Positions 11,501-25,234 of a stretch of 64,000 nt of DNA are shown piece by piece. Below the pieces are notes generated by a model, which made no database searches, was not told where the DNA came from, and worked only from the letters and a program-made list of their open reading frames with translations. Origin of the DNA: Panicum virgatum (lineage: Eukaryota; Streptophyta; Magnoliopsida; Poales; Poaceae); contig NC_053148.1 of assembly GCF_016808335.1 (NCBI RefSeq), positions 43,788,930 through 43,852,929 on the forward strand, given 5' to 3'. The number at the start of each line of letters is the position of its first letter. Positions within the stretch are counted from its first letter, which is position 1. The translations under genes were made by a program, and so were the position numbers.

Positions 11501-14500
11501 CTACGACACTTCATAGGAAAATTGCGAGCTCATTCAAGGACCAGTTTCTTCTACAAATTTTCCAAATTTCATTAACCTCACTAAACCAACTGAAGAGTGA
11601 AGGTATGTGTAAGATGTTCGTTAGCATATTTTTCTTTCCATTCTAGTAGACTACTGCAATTCCTAAACTGTTTCCCCCCTTTAAACTGCAGCTCCGGATG
11701 ACTTTGGATATATTCCTCTTGACCTTGCATTGAAGTGCTTGTCATTTGACTTCGTTGGTTCTCCAGTGGATGAAAGCTCTGAAGAATTTGGAACGGTGCA
11801 GGTATAGCGGCCCTACGATTTATGACTTATTATATCCAGCAATTAACCTGTCATTATACCACAATTTAGCTCTTCCATTCTAGTAATTGAATATTTTATT
11901 CTGGCGCAGCTTCCTGCATCTTGGAGACCTCTCCTACAAGATCCTTCCACTGTCCAGATCTTTTTTGATTACTACAAAGTCAATGACACACGTGTTTCAA
12001 AAGAGGTATGCATTGATGTAATGGTTTGAGTAATTTGTTGATAGTTCAAGCCAGTTTCGTTTCAGAGTTTTCTTGTTATGTCCACGTTAGCATGCACAGA
12101 ATTATGGCTGATGTGTGGCCTCTATAAACCTGCACACGATGGATCAGGAACAACATTTTCTCTAGTATAGCCAGGCTATTTCTTCTTCTGTTGATTAGTT
12201 CAGTGTATTCCTAGCATCCTGTTAAAGACCAATCACCATTTACCTTTTTATTTGGTGGCCTTGCCATTAACGTGACCTGCAAATTTAGTACTGTTTAGTG
12301 GGTATTAGTGTACTACGATAGGCAAGCTCAAGAGCTGGTATGGAAGTTTTAACTTCCATGCAAGATGCAGCAGTAACGAAAATTTTTAATGTTTGCCCAA
12401 CTCTCTTAGAAGTATGTTCTTTAGGCCCTTGGTTATGAATTTAACATCAGCTAGAGTCTGGCTCAGAAGTTTCCTCTCTCTCTTTTTTCTTTTTCTGGGC
12501 TTGTTCCACTAGATCTCGCCTCAGCCTCCCCACCCCTCACCCCACCCCAACAACGAACACTCGATTTTATTTTTACTTTTCATAAATCTGGTGAGGTTCA
12601 GTCTAGTACAGTAATACTTCCATTCACCTTTCATATATTTTTCTTGCTTTTCCTTCTGTACTTATATGTGCAAGCTCATTGATCAACAGGCTTTGGAATG
12701 TCTGGTGCGACTTGCTTCTGTCAGGCGCAGTATTTTTGTTGAGGACCCTGCTAGGTCCCAGTTTCTTTCTCATCTGATGGCAGGCACAAAGGAAATACTT
12801 CAAACTGGCCAAGGTTTACCATACTTAAAAATTTTCATGGTGAAGTTAGTGTTTCATAATAGTGTTGTTCCCCTTACGATTTTCAGAGATAATAGATCTG
12901 TTAGAGTATATTTGGTAGTTTAGATATTGTATCTGGACTGCCATACATATCCGGTGGGGTTGCCTTGCACCCCAAGTCTTGTACTCTTATATATACCGGC
13001 CGAGACCTCAAGCTAATACAATCCATTATACACCAATCCTATTCTTATACACCCCTCCTGCCTCCTGCGCGCCGCCGGCCGTCCCCCACGGCTCCCATCC
13101 AGGGCGCCCCCTCGACGGCCTCCTAGCGCCCCCCCGGGGAGGTCCCCCATGACCTCCGCCGGGGGCAGCGCCCTCCATCGCGGCGGATCGAGTTAATCCG
13201 CCGCCATCCTCGCGTCTAGTAGCAGCAGATCGTGACGTACCTCGTCACCGCCGCCATGAAAGCTGTCGTCGACGACCCCGATCTGCGCTGCCGTGGTGGC
13301 AGCTGCAGTCTCCTCCGGCGTTCGTGCCCTACCCCGTGCTGTCGTGGTGGCAGCAGGGGCCCCGACACAGCGCGTCGACCTCGTCGCCGGCGGCATGCAT
13401 GACGGTGCCGCCCCTTCAGCCGCCTCTCCCCGCGCGGGCTCCAGCCGCCGCAAGGGAGGGAGCCGCCCGGCTTTAACCGCCCCTCCGCGACCCCTCCCGG
13501 CGGGGAGCCGCCCGGCGCAGGACCTCCAGCGCCGCCGCAGGGAGCCGCCCGCCCGCCTCCCTCATCGCCGTCCGCCGTTCCTCTCTCTCTGTTTCTTCCG
13601 CTTCAGATGCGGTCGTTGACCGTGACGGGAGAGAAGGAAAAAGAGGAGATTGAGAGGATTGCGCTACGCGCACCCAGAGGTGCTACACGAGCTGCTGCTG
13701 ATTTATTTTTGGTTAGTTTCTCTGATTTTTACTCGATCACTGATCGAGATTGAGTCGCCCACCGCCCGTCGACCTCGCGCCTCTACTTCGACATCGGCGT
13801 CGACTTCACCGGCCTCTTCTTCGTCTTCGACATGCGACATGGTGACATGGACGGTGCCCTAGGGGACGCCCATCTGCACTGCCCTCCTCGCCGCTTCGTT
13901 CGCACGTCGACCTTCGCCGGCTCGTCGTCGCCTTAACCGATCGGGACGCCTTCACCGACTTCGCCCACCGTCATCTCGCCTCACGCTACTCGGTCTGATC
14001 AACCGATGTGCGTGATCCACCCGGCTCCCGTGACGTCCGTCCTCGTACTGCGCGCCTCTTCCCTGAGTATGGAGGGCTGCCGCTGCTTCGCTTCTTCGGG
14101 CAGCCGCGGCGCTACCCGTGGTCTCCTTCACCGTTGCATCCTCACCGCCGCCGACTACGTCCACGACCTCATCGTCGACTTATCGTTGCGCGTCCCGCGC
14201 ATGGTCTTCGTCAAGCTGTACGGGTTCTTCGCCATCTCCTTCGAGCACCGCCGCCGCGCAATTCGGATCATTCGGCCTTGTGCTGGAAAATCTGGGTTCC
14301 CTTCCTCACTTCGTCTAGCACAACCACGTCGCCAACGTCGCCATCTCGTCCCCGACTACTTCGTCTACTCCAGCAACAGCAGGCGTTGGCACCTTCTACC
14401 TCGCCTTCTTCTGCGCCTGCGACCGCCATGGAGGCCTTCTCTGCTGGTCCCCCTCGGCGACGGTGTCTGGTTGTGCATCCTCCCTTGCACGTCCGGTATT

Positions 14501-17500
14501 GGCAACACCGGTGCATGCCCATCGTCCCCGATGCGTTCCCGAGCCTGGCAAACTCGGGTATGTGTTGCCCGATGACCTGACTGCATCGACTTTGGCATCG
14601 CTCCCTCTACGACTGCCTCGACGCGTCGCCATCTTCGTCTCCGGCGTCTTCTCCATTACGCCACCACCATGGCGCCTCCTCGTGCGCCCGTGGCTTCATG
14701 TGTGGCTTCCTCGTCTTCGGCAATCTCAACAGCTCTACACCGACCTCGGCTACTCTACGCACGGCATCTTCGACCATGGCTCCTTCAGCTCGGCTATCTC
14801 GACATCGGCACAAAGAGCTACCATCCGCATGAGTTTCTCGCCGGTTCTCTCCAGTCGCAGCATCCGCATTGCGCCGACGCTACAACTACGGGGGGATGTC
14901 AGTCCGTCGGTTCCTACCTTCGGCTTCTCCAGTCTCACCGTCTGCAGTGCTCCCGCTGTGACTGCGGGGGGATGTTAGAGTATATTTGGTAGTTTAGATA
15001 TTGTATCCGGACTGCCATACATATCCGGTGGGGTTGCCTTGCACCCCAAGTCTTGTACTCTTATATATACCGGCCGAGGCCTCAAGCTAATACAATCCAT
15101 TATACACCAATCCTATTCTTCTACAAGATCAATACTCTTTCGTTTAAGAAAAAGAAATAAGAATAGTCTCGATTGAAGTCCTTGTACACCACATGATAAT
15201 CTTGTTTTTTTTGTTAATCTAACAGGAATTGATTAGCTTAAATTGAATAGTGTGTTTTAATTGAAGACAAACGTGCTAGCAGAGAAGCAATGGTTTTCTT
15301 TTAGTTTTATATTCTTGCAGTTACTACTCTTTCCAATCAGGAGTGCTGCCAGGTTATCTTACCTGGTGCTTATGCATCAGGGTGCAACAAAATGTTGTTA
15401 GTAAATTGACCAAATTTACCTCATATCGCATGGAAAATTTATGAAGTGCTTGCGCCACCTTTATTTCGATGCCATCTTTACCCCTGTTTCCATGTAGATA
15501 AGTTTGTTGATGCACTGATGCGGCAAAATAAGCAAGTTTATGCAATTTATTTTAACTTCCAATTTGCAGGTCTTGCTGATCATGACAACTACCATGAGTT
15601 CTGCCGTCTTTTGGGACGTTTCAAAGTGAATTACCAGGTTCCAATCCTGTTGTATGAAGATTGAGCCTACTTAATTTTTTATTTGTTTGGCAACCAAGGA
15701 CATTTTCTTTATTTTTCTTTTTTAAGCATGCATTAGAAAATATTCAAACCTGTTAGTTTTTATCTCTCCTTTGTTGTTGTTTGGTAGCTATTGTGATTTA
15801 TTCCATGTGAAAGGAATAGTGGTACAAATTTGTTTTTTTTGTAATTTCTCCTATTTTTTTTAGTTTTGCTAGTGAAGGGAACCAGTTATTTGGTTATACA
15901 AACACATGCTTGACTTATTGGTGTTCTGCTATTGTTCGCTCTGTGCTGTTTATTTAGTAACCATTTAAAAGCATCCCTGGAGTAGATGGAACAGACGCAC
16001 TATGTTTACAAACATATCTTATTTGTCACAAGCAGTGTACTATTATGCTTGGCCACCTCATGATTCATGTACAAGAAAATGTGTTCAGTGTTATAACATC
16101 TTTGTGATCTTTTTTTTTTCTAAACTTTGTTGCCTGATCGACACTTGGTGCCAAAATTATTAATAGTTCTTAACTAGGGATGGACGCTTGATGAGTCTTT
16201 GGTAACTGCTCTTATTGAGTTATATTTTATAGGAAAAAAATCTAAATAATACTTGGATTATCCCTGAATTATGTATGTCTGTCTAAATAAATCTGTAGAG
16301 TGGTTTAAAGTGCAAAAGAATGAAATCAAGGCACTAAATATTGTAACAGTATTATGTTCAAATTTGTCAGGACCGACACCTCTCTTTTACTTAGAAATTT
16401 GTTCTGCTACAACTATATATCTTTCATTTATCATTGAAGTGGCATCAATCAAACTGTTCTATATTTGTTCTTTTCCTGTTCCTTTTCATTGTACATGCAC
16501 ATTGTAAAATCTTCAGAATTCTGTACAACAATAGCTGCCTGATGGTTTGACCGTTGTCGATGGTTAACAATAAGTATCAGATAACTTACTTCATGATTGT
16601 AAAGGTTTTATTGGTCTAATTGCCATACTTTCATACTAGGAATGAGCCTTTCCAATTTTAACATATTGTACTGTGCAGCTGGCAGAGCTTCTGAGTGTTG
16701 AGTTCTATGGTGAATGGATTGGTCTAGTAGCTGAATTTACAACTAGATCCTTGCTGTCATGGCAGGTTTGTCTTTTCTATTGTTTAATTGCCGGCCGTTT
16801 GCTCTTTCAATTACCATACTGCAAGTTTAATGACAATTATGCTATTGGCTATTGTTGTGTAGTGGGCCAGCAATAGTGTCTACTATCTTCTAAGTTTTTG
16901 GTCAAGGCTGGTGACATCTGTGCCTTACTTGAAAGGTGAAACGCCAAGTCTGCTTGATGAAACCGTTCCCAAAATCACAGAAGGTTTCATCACTTCTAGA
17001 ATTAATTCTGTTCAGGTATTAGTTTATACTAGACATGCTACCGCTACTATTTCAGTCCAACAAAGCATTGTTGCCATTCTTATTGTTTGTTGTTTCTACC
17101 CATCTCAGGCCATCCTCGCTGACAACTCATTGGAAAATCCTTTGGATGGCGTGGAAGTTCTCCAGGACCAGTTGGAGTTTCTTCCTTACCTTTGCAGATT
17201 CCAGGTTGCTGCTACTTCATGAACTTTGGTGTCTTATTTTAGGAACAATTTTTTGTTTTAGGAAACATTAATCCGATTCTCATCTTTGAAATTATCTCCA
17301 GCAGGAAATAAGATACCTTAAATCCTTAATTGACTAATTTGAGATCTTTCTGTAAAAGATATTTAGGTTTTGTTCCAACTTATCAGAAAAGTGAAAAACT
17401 GCTGGATAATAGATTTTCCTGAATCTGGGTATTAATTTTCCCCTCAATATGTATGTGTTACTTTTAACTGGATGTTTTTGGTTGCTGATAGCCCCACTAG

Positions 17501-20500
17501 CTCCCAGGATCACCCACTCTAACACTAGAGAAAACTCAAAGACAGACTATTGTGGTACTGCACACCAGCACCCTCTTGCTCTATTTCACCAGTCCAACAC
17601 AATGATTACACTAATTTTAACACCACACACACTATGCTGCAATTCAGCTGCACAACTCAGCCAAAAACAGCAAGCTCCTCTAACATATGTGTGTGCTGAA
17701 TCACCTCCATTAATTCCTGCATACACGCTGACACTTTTTCACTTTGCTGACTCCAATTAGCACGCACTCCATGCTTCACTTGCACCATAAGACAAGACTT
17801 GACCCACACTAACATGAAACAGGGATTATTCTAACAGTTGCTTAAATCAGCAAAAAAAAATTGCAACCTGCGTAGCAACTGGAAAAACATAGTTAAATGA
17901 GAAGAAAAGATGTGCGGCGGCCATGAGAAGGGGTCAAAGAGCAGAGAACAGAAGGGGGTTTGGCCCTTTAAGTAAAACTACAGATGTGATCTTGTAGATA
18001 TGATCCAATCTTTCCACACCTACAAAAGATGAACTTTCTAAATAGGCGATAGCTTGGCTTCAGGGACCAGTTGGCGGTAGTATTGGCAGCCTCCTATTGG
18101 CAGGCTTGGGGTCTGGTGGAGACTGCACTAAGGCATGTCGCCACCCTCCTGGGCTGCTTGCGGGGCTCTGGTCCCATAACACATTACTATTTTTCTGAAT
18201 TCGGATCTTGATATTTTCCTATAATATTTCAATTACACAACCTGATTGATCTTGATATTTTCCTATAATGAGTTGCAGTACCAAAACAGTAGCCTGTACA
18301 TCATAAACATCATAGAACCTCTTCTTCAAGCTTACACGGTATGTTAATGCTGTTCAGCATGATCTTTTTCTTGGGGAATGATGCTATTAAAAGCGAAATA
18401 CCTGTTACAGGAAAGGTCAAGATTACCAGCTCCTGGAGATGCTGATGAGCTCTCTGTCATCGAAGGACAAATTGCATGGATGGTCCACATAATTGCAGCC
18501 ATTCTTAAAATTAGGCAGACCGTTGGTGTTAGGTGAGAAACTGAGAAATAATTTTTTCTTATTTGTTTACTTTGTTTTGTTATTCTTCTCATGGATGGGA
18601 TTTTCCTTTTTCTTCTGCAGCCAAGAATCACAAGAATTAATCGATGCAGAACTATCTGCCCGTGTGTTAAAGTTGATAAGTATGACTGATACAGGAGCCC
18701 ACGCACAGGTTAGCTGAAATTGATTTCTTAATATGAATGAGGAGCTATGTATTCTCATTCCCTGAGTATTATTTGTTGACGTAGAATGAATGCATGGCCT
18801 AGTGTTGGACAATTCTTTCTTCTTTCAACATTTTGTTTTTGAAAAACTTTCATAGGTCAACAACTTTTAGTGTTTGCGAATTACATGATATAAACTCATT
18901 TGTCAGTTAATTGGGAAATTTGAATTGTACTAATGCAAAATGTGTGATTTTAAAACAGTCGCACTTACTGCCACCATGTTTGAAGATGCAAAGTATAGTT
19001 CAAGACGACATTCAAACTTTAACGTATTTGTTTGTATGCAGGTCTCCTGCGTATTCGAGAAAAAATATTAACTGATTTTATTGTCTTTGCAGCGATATCA
19101 AGAATTAAGCAAGCAAAGGCTTGACCGAGCTATTCTAATCTTTGTGCAAAATTTCAGAAGGTCATATGTTGGAGACCAATCCATGCATTCTTCAAAGGTT
19201 AGAAAATTCAAAACTCCTCTCTTGACGGGCTTGTTTTGGTTTATGCCCAGACCAACCTTTCCAAAATTTGGCAACATTGCCAATGAATGGCAAGCCTTCA
19301 CCTCTTTGCACATTCCTACATCTTCTTGCCAAGATTTGCCCAGGCCGATATACCTGCTTGTTAAATGCCATAAACCCATGCTTCTTTGCTGCAGCAGTTG
19401 TATACAAGATTGTCTGAGCTTCTAGGGCTGAATGACCATTTAGTTTTACTCAATGTTATTATTGGGAAAATTGCTACAAATCTGAAGTGCTATGCTGAGG
19501 TGACTATTCTCATCTACTGATTTCAGCTTTGACTTTGACCCTTTAGCTTTACTGACTTTTGTTGTGGTTACAGTGTGAGGATGTTATTGATCATACTCTG
19601 TCTCTATTCCTGGAGCTTGCATCTGGGTAAAATTGTGGCGATATGTTTTCATTTTCCTTTTTCTCAATTATGTGTGATGACAATTCTTCATTTTTTTTTT
19701 GCCAAGCCAGCTATATGACTGGAAAGCTGCTGCTCAAGCTGGAGAGTGTAAAGTTCATCATCGCAAGTCATTCTGTAAAGTCTTCCCAGTAGCTTTTGTT
19801 ATACTATACCTACACTCAGTCTTAGAAATAATTTGTTATTTACTTATTTTTATTATCCTTGCAGCAGGAGAATTTCCCATTTCTTGCGGAGTACAAATGT
19901 TCCCGTAGTAGAACTACGTTCTATTACATCCTTGGCTCCTTAGTCTTCATGGAAGACAGCCCTGTAAAATTCAGGACTTTCATGGAACCGCTTCAGCAGG
20001 TGCACCGACTGATATCTTTTCTTATTGGAGAGGAACATGGATAGTTTTAAACTCTTATGTGGTTTAACTCCTTTTTGACCTTAGGTTGCATTTAACCTGG
20101 AGGCAACTCCTGATGCTGCTTTCTGGAATGATGTTGCTAAGCGTGCATTTATTGGTTGGATGAGAGATTTACGAGGCATCGCGATGGCCACCAACAGGTG
20201 TATTATCTCTATCTCATATCTGATGTTGGACAGTATTAGGATATTGCAGCTCATATAGTTTTGAAACTAACTATACCTTTGCTGATATGATCCAGCCGCA
20301 AGACCTATGGCCTCCTATTTGACTGGCTGTATCCGTCTCGCATGCCACTTCTATTGAGAGCCATCACACGGTGGACAGACGAACCAGAGGTTGTCATCTG
20401 TTACCAATCTATTCTGTACAATCACTTTGCGCCCTTGCGCACAAATTGCATATTTCTGCTGCATATCTGCCTGATTTTATTATGTATAACCCTTTATTTT

Positions 20501-23500
20501 TGGAAATATCTTTATATCCTTGCACACTTGTTGCATGTTCTTTTCCAAATATGCTAGCTAAGCTTAACTTCATTACCCATAATCTGATGTTTCTAAATTG
20601 TGTTCAGTGACCCCTAAAGATCATTCCATGCAGGTCACCACACCCTTGCTCAAGTTCATGTGTGAATTTGTTTTGAACAAAGCTCAAAGGTTGACATTTG
20701 ATTCAGCATCACCAAATGGGATCCTTTTGTTCCGAGAGGTTAGCAAGATAATTGTGGCTTATGGGTCGCGAATTCTGTTGTGTCCCAATGGCACAGATAT
20801 TTATGGAAGTAAATACAAAGGCATATGGATCTCACTGACTGTTCTTTCAAGGGGTGAGTCTATTTTTCAGTTTGCTAATTTAATATCCTGCAAGTGAGTT
20901 GACTGCTGGTTCCCTTGGGATAGCTGGTGGCATTAATTATGCGCAGTACTATATTTTAGATGGCTCTATGTTACTGATTATATGAATGTGAAACATGAGT
21001 ATTTGCTGAGGCTTTTCATAACTTATTTTTTTGTAATCAACTCTGGTATGTTGACATGTCGTATGCATGCAATGAGAGTCAGATCTACGCGTAGAGCTAA
21101 AAAAAGATGTTATTAGTGAATTACCATTTTGGAGTGGAAACTTGTTGGGTGTTCCATTAGGGTTCATACTTAAAAAAAGGACTTTGAAACTAGCTGCTTC
21201 CATCAGCATTATCTATTCCCAAATGGTTTTTTGTTTTTTATTCAATGAGTTACTTGAGGTATAGCATATTCCAAAGAATTTAAGCTAACTGTTCCAGTTT
21301 TACGGTTACTCCAGTAAACGGGAACCACTACCACCAGCTCTTGGATGGTTTCTAGGGAACTTTATTAGACTGGGATCTAGCTTAGCGCTGATCTTCTAAA
21401 CGTTAGCTATCATTATGTATTGTTATTTTGAATACCATTTTCCTGGAACTTGCAGCTTTGTGTGGGAACTATGTCAATTTTGGTGTATTTGAGCTCTATG
21501 GTGACAGAGCACTTGCAGATGCCCTTGATATATCTCTAAAGATGACTCTCTCAGTTCCATTATCTGATATATTGGCATTCAGAAAGGTACACGTATCAAT
21601 TTTTGTTTATTATTTGTCTTAGTCTATTGTTTCCATTGATATCAAAATACTAGTGCTAAGTTCCCAATGCATTAAATTTGTCAGTTCTCACAAAGAATGT
21701 GGCAGGTACATGGAGCCAAATTATTGTAGCAGAGATAGTTGCTCACTGATCAGAAATATTCAATTGGTTTTGCCCTTACTGTTGAGTCAGGTGTTTGAAG
21801 GTTTTGCTCATGGAGCCCCATTTATCGGAACAGTTACGTTATTATGTAGTCTTACTGTAGGTGCATCCTGGGTTGAAATCTGGTTCTTGCACCTAAGCAA
21901 ACATCGGAATAGTGAAGGAGGAGCCTATGTGTTTATTTCCTTCTATTTCTCAGAATGCTAATTATAATAGATTGACAGAATTTATTTATTATTTATTTAG
22001 GTTAAATCCTAGGAAATTACCATCTGGTACAGTGGTACCTCTATGCAAGATATAAGTTGTATGTTTCCGATTTCTCGGTCGCATAGTAACATGCAATCTG
22101 GACAGCGTGTTTCCGACATTCGGTTCTTGTGTCAACCCAGACTTCTTTGTGACTTTGTTCACCTAAATACTTAAATCTCTTCTGTTTCATCTGTAGCTAT
22201 TTTAAGAATGAGCTATTGTTTTTCAGCTGTCGAAAGCATACTTTGGATATATGGAAGTTCTGTTCAACAACCATATCAAGTTTGTTCTCAATTTGGACAC
22301 AAACACATTTGTTCATATTGTCAGCTCTCTTGAGTCTGGCTTAAAAGGTCTAGATACAGGGATATCAACACAGGTTTGTTTCTGATCTTTTGTTCATTTT
22401 TCCTGTTGCAATGATATGGCAGTAGTGATGGACATAGGGTGCCCATAGTATTTCTTTACCTGAATTACTTAACTTAATACATTTTGAGTAAAGTAGATAG
22501 TATGCACATAGGGTGAAACCATCGGCTATTGTATTATTTAGGCTGATTTGCGTCATGTTTATCTCCTTTTGGCAGTGTGCTTCTGCCATTGACAGCCTGG
22601 CAGCCTTTTATTTCAATAATATTACAGCTGGTGACGCACCTCCGTCACCAGCTGCATTAAATCTCGCTCGGCATATTGGAGAGTTCCCCAATTTGTTTCC
22701 TCAGGTTTGTGTTTCCAAATCACAAGTACAGTATTATGAAAGATTTCACAGTAATAATATTGTATTTGTGATAAATACTGATCTTGCTTGAGACTGAAAG
22801 TGCTGTTATTGTTGTTGCATAGATGCTGAGGACACTTTTTGAGATCATTCTCTTTGAGGATGCTGGTAACCAGTGGAGTCTCAGCAGGCCAATATTGAGC
22901 TTGATAATGACTAGTGAACAGGTGCCTTTATTTTTTAAATAGTAATACTTATTATTTTTCTCACTTTATGTTTTTGAGCTTGTTTCCCATTATTTTGAAT
23001 TTTGATTTCCTTTTTTTGTTTTCTTTTTGTGCAGATGTTCAGTGACCTGAGAGCGCACATATTAGCATCACAGGTTAGAGTAGTCCTCTGCTTGAAGTTT
23101 CATATTCCATGTTACTTTGTTTTCTTCTCTTGTTGAGACCAACCTTATCATCATTGTTTTCTTTTTCTTTAGAAAAAAAAGTGAGGTAAAGAGTCAAGAT
23201 TCTAGGTCTAACTGCATCCAGTCGATAAGATTTTTTTTTATGACTCTACCTTGAAAGCCATATTTTCTTTATAACTGGCGTGGTACTTTTCCACTATCCA
23301 TTTTGTGGTTAACTATTTGGCCATTGATAAGCTGCACTACCAGATGTCCAGATAGATGGTTACATTGGAATACCGATCGCATGGGTTTCCTTTGGATGCA
23401 CATGTTTTTTTTTCGTGCTGTAAAGTGGTAGGAGCAGAGAACCTGAGAAGATGCCCCTATATAATGTTCCTGAAATAGTGCAATCAAGCAAGATTTTTTT

Positions 23501-23969
23501 GTTTACACTTTTTCATTAACTTTTCAATCATCTGAACAGTTTCCAGAAACATTAAGTGGCTTATGGGCAAAATTATGAAGATATCATCAAAGCTTTAGGA
23601 TTTTTTTTTTGCTTGATAGTCACATTGGATAATCAACAACTCTTGGATAATGGTTCCTTGAGAGTCACATTGAGTGGGCTGTTTTTTTCTCCATCAGTAT
23701 TTAGCAGTCTCCATTGTATTTTTTCAATTGATTGCCTGAATAACACTAGATATAATTATAATGAAGGCTGAGATTTATTGGAACCTTCAATTTTTTTTCT
23801 TGAATGCTCAAAAGATCGGTTTTGTTTGCAGGCTGTCGACCAACAACAACGCCTTTCCCAATGCTTTGATAAGCTGATGACTGATGTCAGCAGGAACTTG
23901 GAACCTAAGAACCGAGACAGATTCACTCAAAATCTGACATCATTTAGACATGATTTCCGGTTGAAGTAA
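8586..23969 (+). CDS. XPO7: Exportin-7-like nuclear transport receptor (28 coding exons, 1053 aa)
   Basis: Importin-beta/karyopherin family receptor of the exportin-7 (RanBP16) type; such proteins bind RanGTP and carry cargo through nuclear pores. The protein starts [20 protein letters not shown] and ends [15 protein letters not shown], and its family resemblance runs over the whole length. Coding exons: 8586-8826, 9370-9530, 11158-11223, 11485-11602, 11692-11801, 11910-12005, 12690-12813, 15570-15637, 16679-16765, 16863-17015, 17109-17204, 18279-18338, 18411-18532, 18621-18708, 19093-19197, 19395-19499, 19574-19626, 19711-19774, 19865-19999, 20085-20197, 20296-20389, 20634-20853, 21456-21586, 22227-22373, 22576-22704, 22823-22921, 23035-23073, 23832-23969. 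All introns are GT-AG and the exon lengths sum to 3162 (divisible by 3). No internal stop was seen. Intron 2 holds a hAT MITE and intron 7 a small LTR element. Its length matches known plant homologues of about 1050 aa. Confidence 0.95.
9947..10078. mobile_element. hAT-type MITE in XPO7 intron 2
   Basis: 132-bp element with perfect 14-bp inverted ends (CAGTGTTTCAAAGG / CCTTTGAAACACTG). The 8-bp direct repeat CTTAGTTC lies at 9939-9946 and 10079-10086. The ends and 8-bp duplication are diagnostic for hAT. The interior is GC-rich and full of GGCGCCTAGGCGC-like palindromes. Confidence 0.92.
10741..10790 (+). repeat. (AAAT)n microsatellite in XPO7 intron 2
   Basis: A short AATA/AAAT tetranucleotide run follows a C stretch at about 10743. 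Simple sequence only. Confidence 0.7.
12899..13051 (+). repeat. 5' LTR of the intron-7 element
   Basis: 153 bp, TG...CA ends. Contains a TATATATA box near 12990 followed by a likely transcript start/poly(A) region. Confidence 0.9.
14973..15125 (+). repeat. 3' LTR of the intron-7 element
   Basis: 153 bp, nearly identical to the 5' copy. The near-identity indicates a fairly recent insertion. Confidence 0.9.
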
Positions 23970-24673
23970 CAGTTCTTCAAAATCAGCTATCAGTAAAAGG
24001 AGGTGTTCCTGCATGATGTAAATACTCCGGTTGTCTTCGTTTTAGGAATCACCATTCTGTGGATTAAAAAAAAGCCCCGTGCTTAGGTTTGCCTTGGATT
24101 AGGCTAGGCTGAAGCCTGAAGATGAAGTTTCTTGACTTGATGAATGTAGTGGTGAAAGCAGTTGTAAATTTCTTAGCGTGTCATTTGTATCAGATTGGTG
24201 ATCGGTGGGCATTGTTTCTTTTTATTCTTTTCACTTATATCGCTTCTCTTTTGCTTGTACAGCAAAATTAATGCTGGAATGGGACCGCTGTTTGCCCAAG
24301 TTGTTAGGTGGGAAACAGCCCTCCCCCAAATCTAATTCATTTGTTAAGAAGCCGGCAAGGTAAAGAATGTAAATGATTCTGTTGGCTTTGCTGAAGATGA
24401 AAATTGATAGAAACAGAAAAAAGGTACATTTACATCCCTCTGTATCAATATCAATGTTTGGTTTTGAAAGAGTGCAGTTTCGGGTTGGTGCAGTCGCATC
24501 GCTTTACAGCACTGCAGGCTGGATCCTGTACCGGATATGCCGTAGAACAAGATTTCACAACCCAGGCTGCCACTATCTGGTTCAAGGCTTCATATTGCCC
24601 CTAGTGGAATTATTATTTTCAGATGTATCACATATATCTGCTGTATCTGTAAATGTCACTGCTTGATTTGTTG
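23970..24673 (+). other. XPO7 3' UTR and convergent intergenic space
   Basis: AT-rich sequence after the XPO7 stop that probably contains its 3' UTR and poly(A) site. The next locus is on the opposite strand and ends at 24674, so the two are convergent. No separate gene was recognised. Confidence 0.5.
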
Positions 24674-25076
24674 TCATCCCTGCACGATGAGCTTGGGCGA
24701 ATCGAGGCAGCCAAATCTCACTGCGCAGGCGATGCTGCCGTCCAGTATCTCCTCCATCCCGTACTTGTATCTGAACCCCAGCTCGCACAGCCTGTCGCTG
24801 TGAGCTTGAACGATCGGCAACCCCAGCTCAGTCCTGACACCAGTTCAGCAGAAATGTAATGCATTTTCACGAGAAAAGCACTTCATAAACAAGCACCTCA
24901 TCAATGTGACATCACTGGCAATGACTTACTCTTTCAGGAGGTCTAGGTGAGAATACTTGGCGGCGAAGTGATCGACGATGTCGGTGACAGTCGGGTAGGC
25001 GGCGGCGCAGAGGAACCGGCCAGCCATGGACGGGCGCTCCATGCAGAAGACGAGCGCGTCGCAGACGTCGTCCACG

Positions 25077-25234
25077 TAGGGGTGGTAATGGGCCATGGTC
25101 CTAATAGTCTCTTCACAGCCCAATAAATCCCTTAAAATTTTTAGTTCAAAAATACATATGTTTAGAGCCCGGCCCTTTTAGAACCCGATCCTTAGATTTT
25201 CTAGTTCAAAATGTTGGGCCCTTTACCACCCCTA
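25077..25234. mobile_element. hAT-type MITE inside a coding exon of the SDR pseudogene
   Basis: 158-bp element with inverted ends TAGGGGTGGTAA / TTACCACCCCTA. The 8-bp target duplication CGTCCACG lies at 25069-25076 and 25235-25242, which fits hAT. The insertion splits a conserved VDD(V) motif of the reductase and adds frame disruption. Confidence 0.93.

Larger units (their letters stand above)
12899..15125 (+). mobile_element. Small non-autonomous LTR retrotransposon in XPO7 intron 7
   Basis: Two 153-bp direct repeats (12899-13051, 14973-15125) start TGTTAGAGTATATTTGG, end TACA and differ at only about three positions. The 5-bp target duplication AGATC lies at 12894-12898 and 15126-15130. 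A purine tract (GCGGGGGGA) directly precedes the 3' LTR. The 1.9-kb interior is very GC-rich and shows no gag, protease, RT or integrase motifs, so the element is non-autonomous. No obvious primer-binding site follows the 5' LTR. Its frames of up to 190 codons have low-complexity translations; the interior may be captured host sequence. Confidence 0.92.

Noticed and set aside
14006..14580. Two overlapping open frames of about 190 codons inside the intron-7 LTR element
   Set aside because: Arg/Pro/Ser/Leu-rich translations in several frames at once are expected from GC-rich DNA, and no domain is recognisable.
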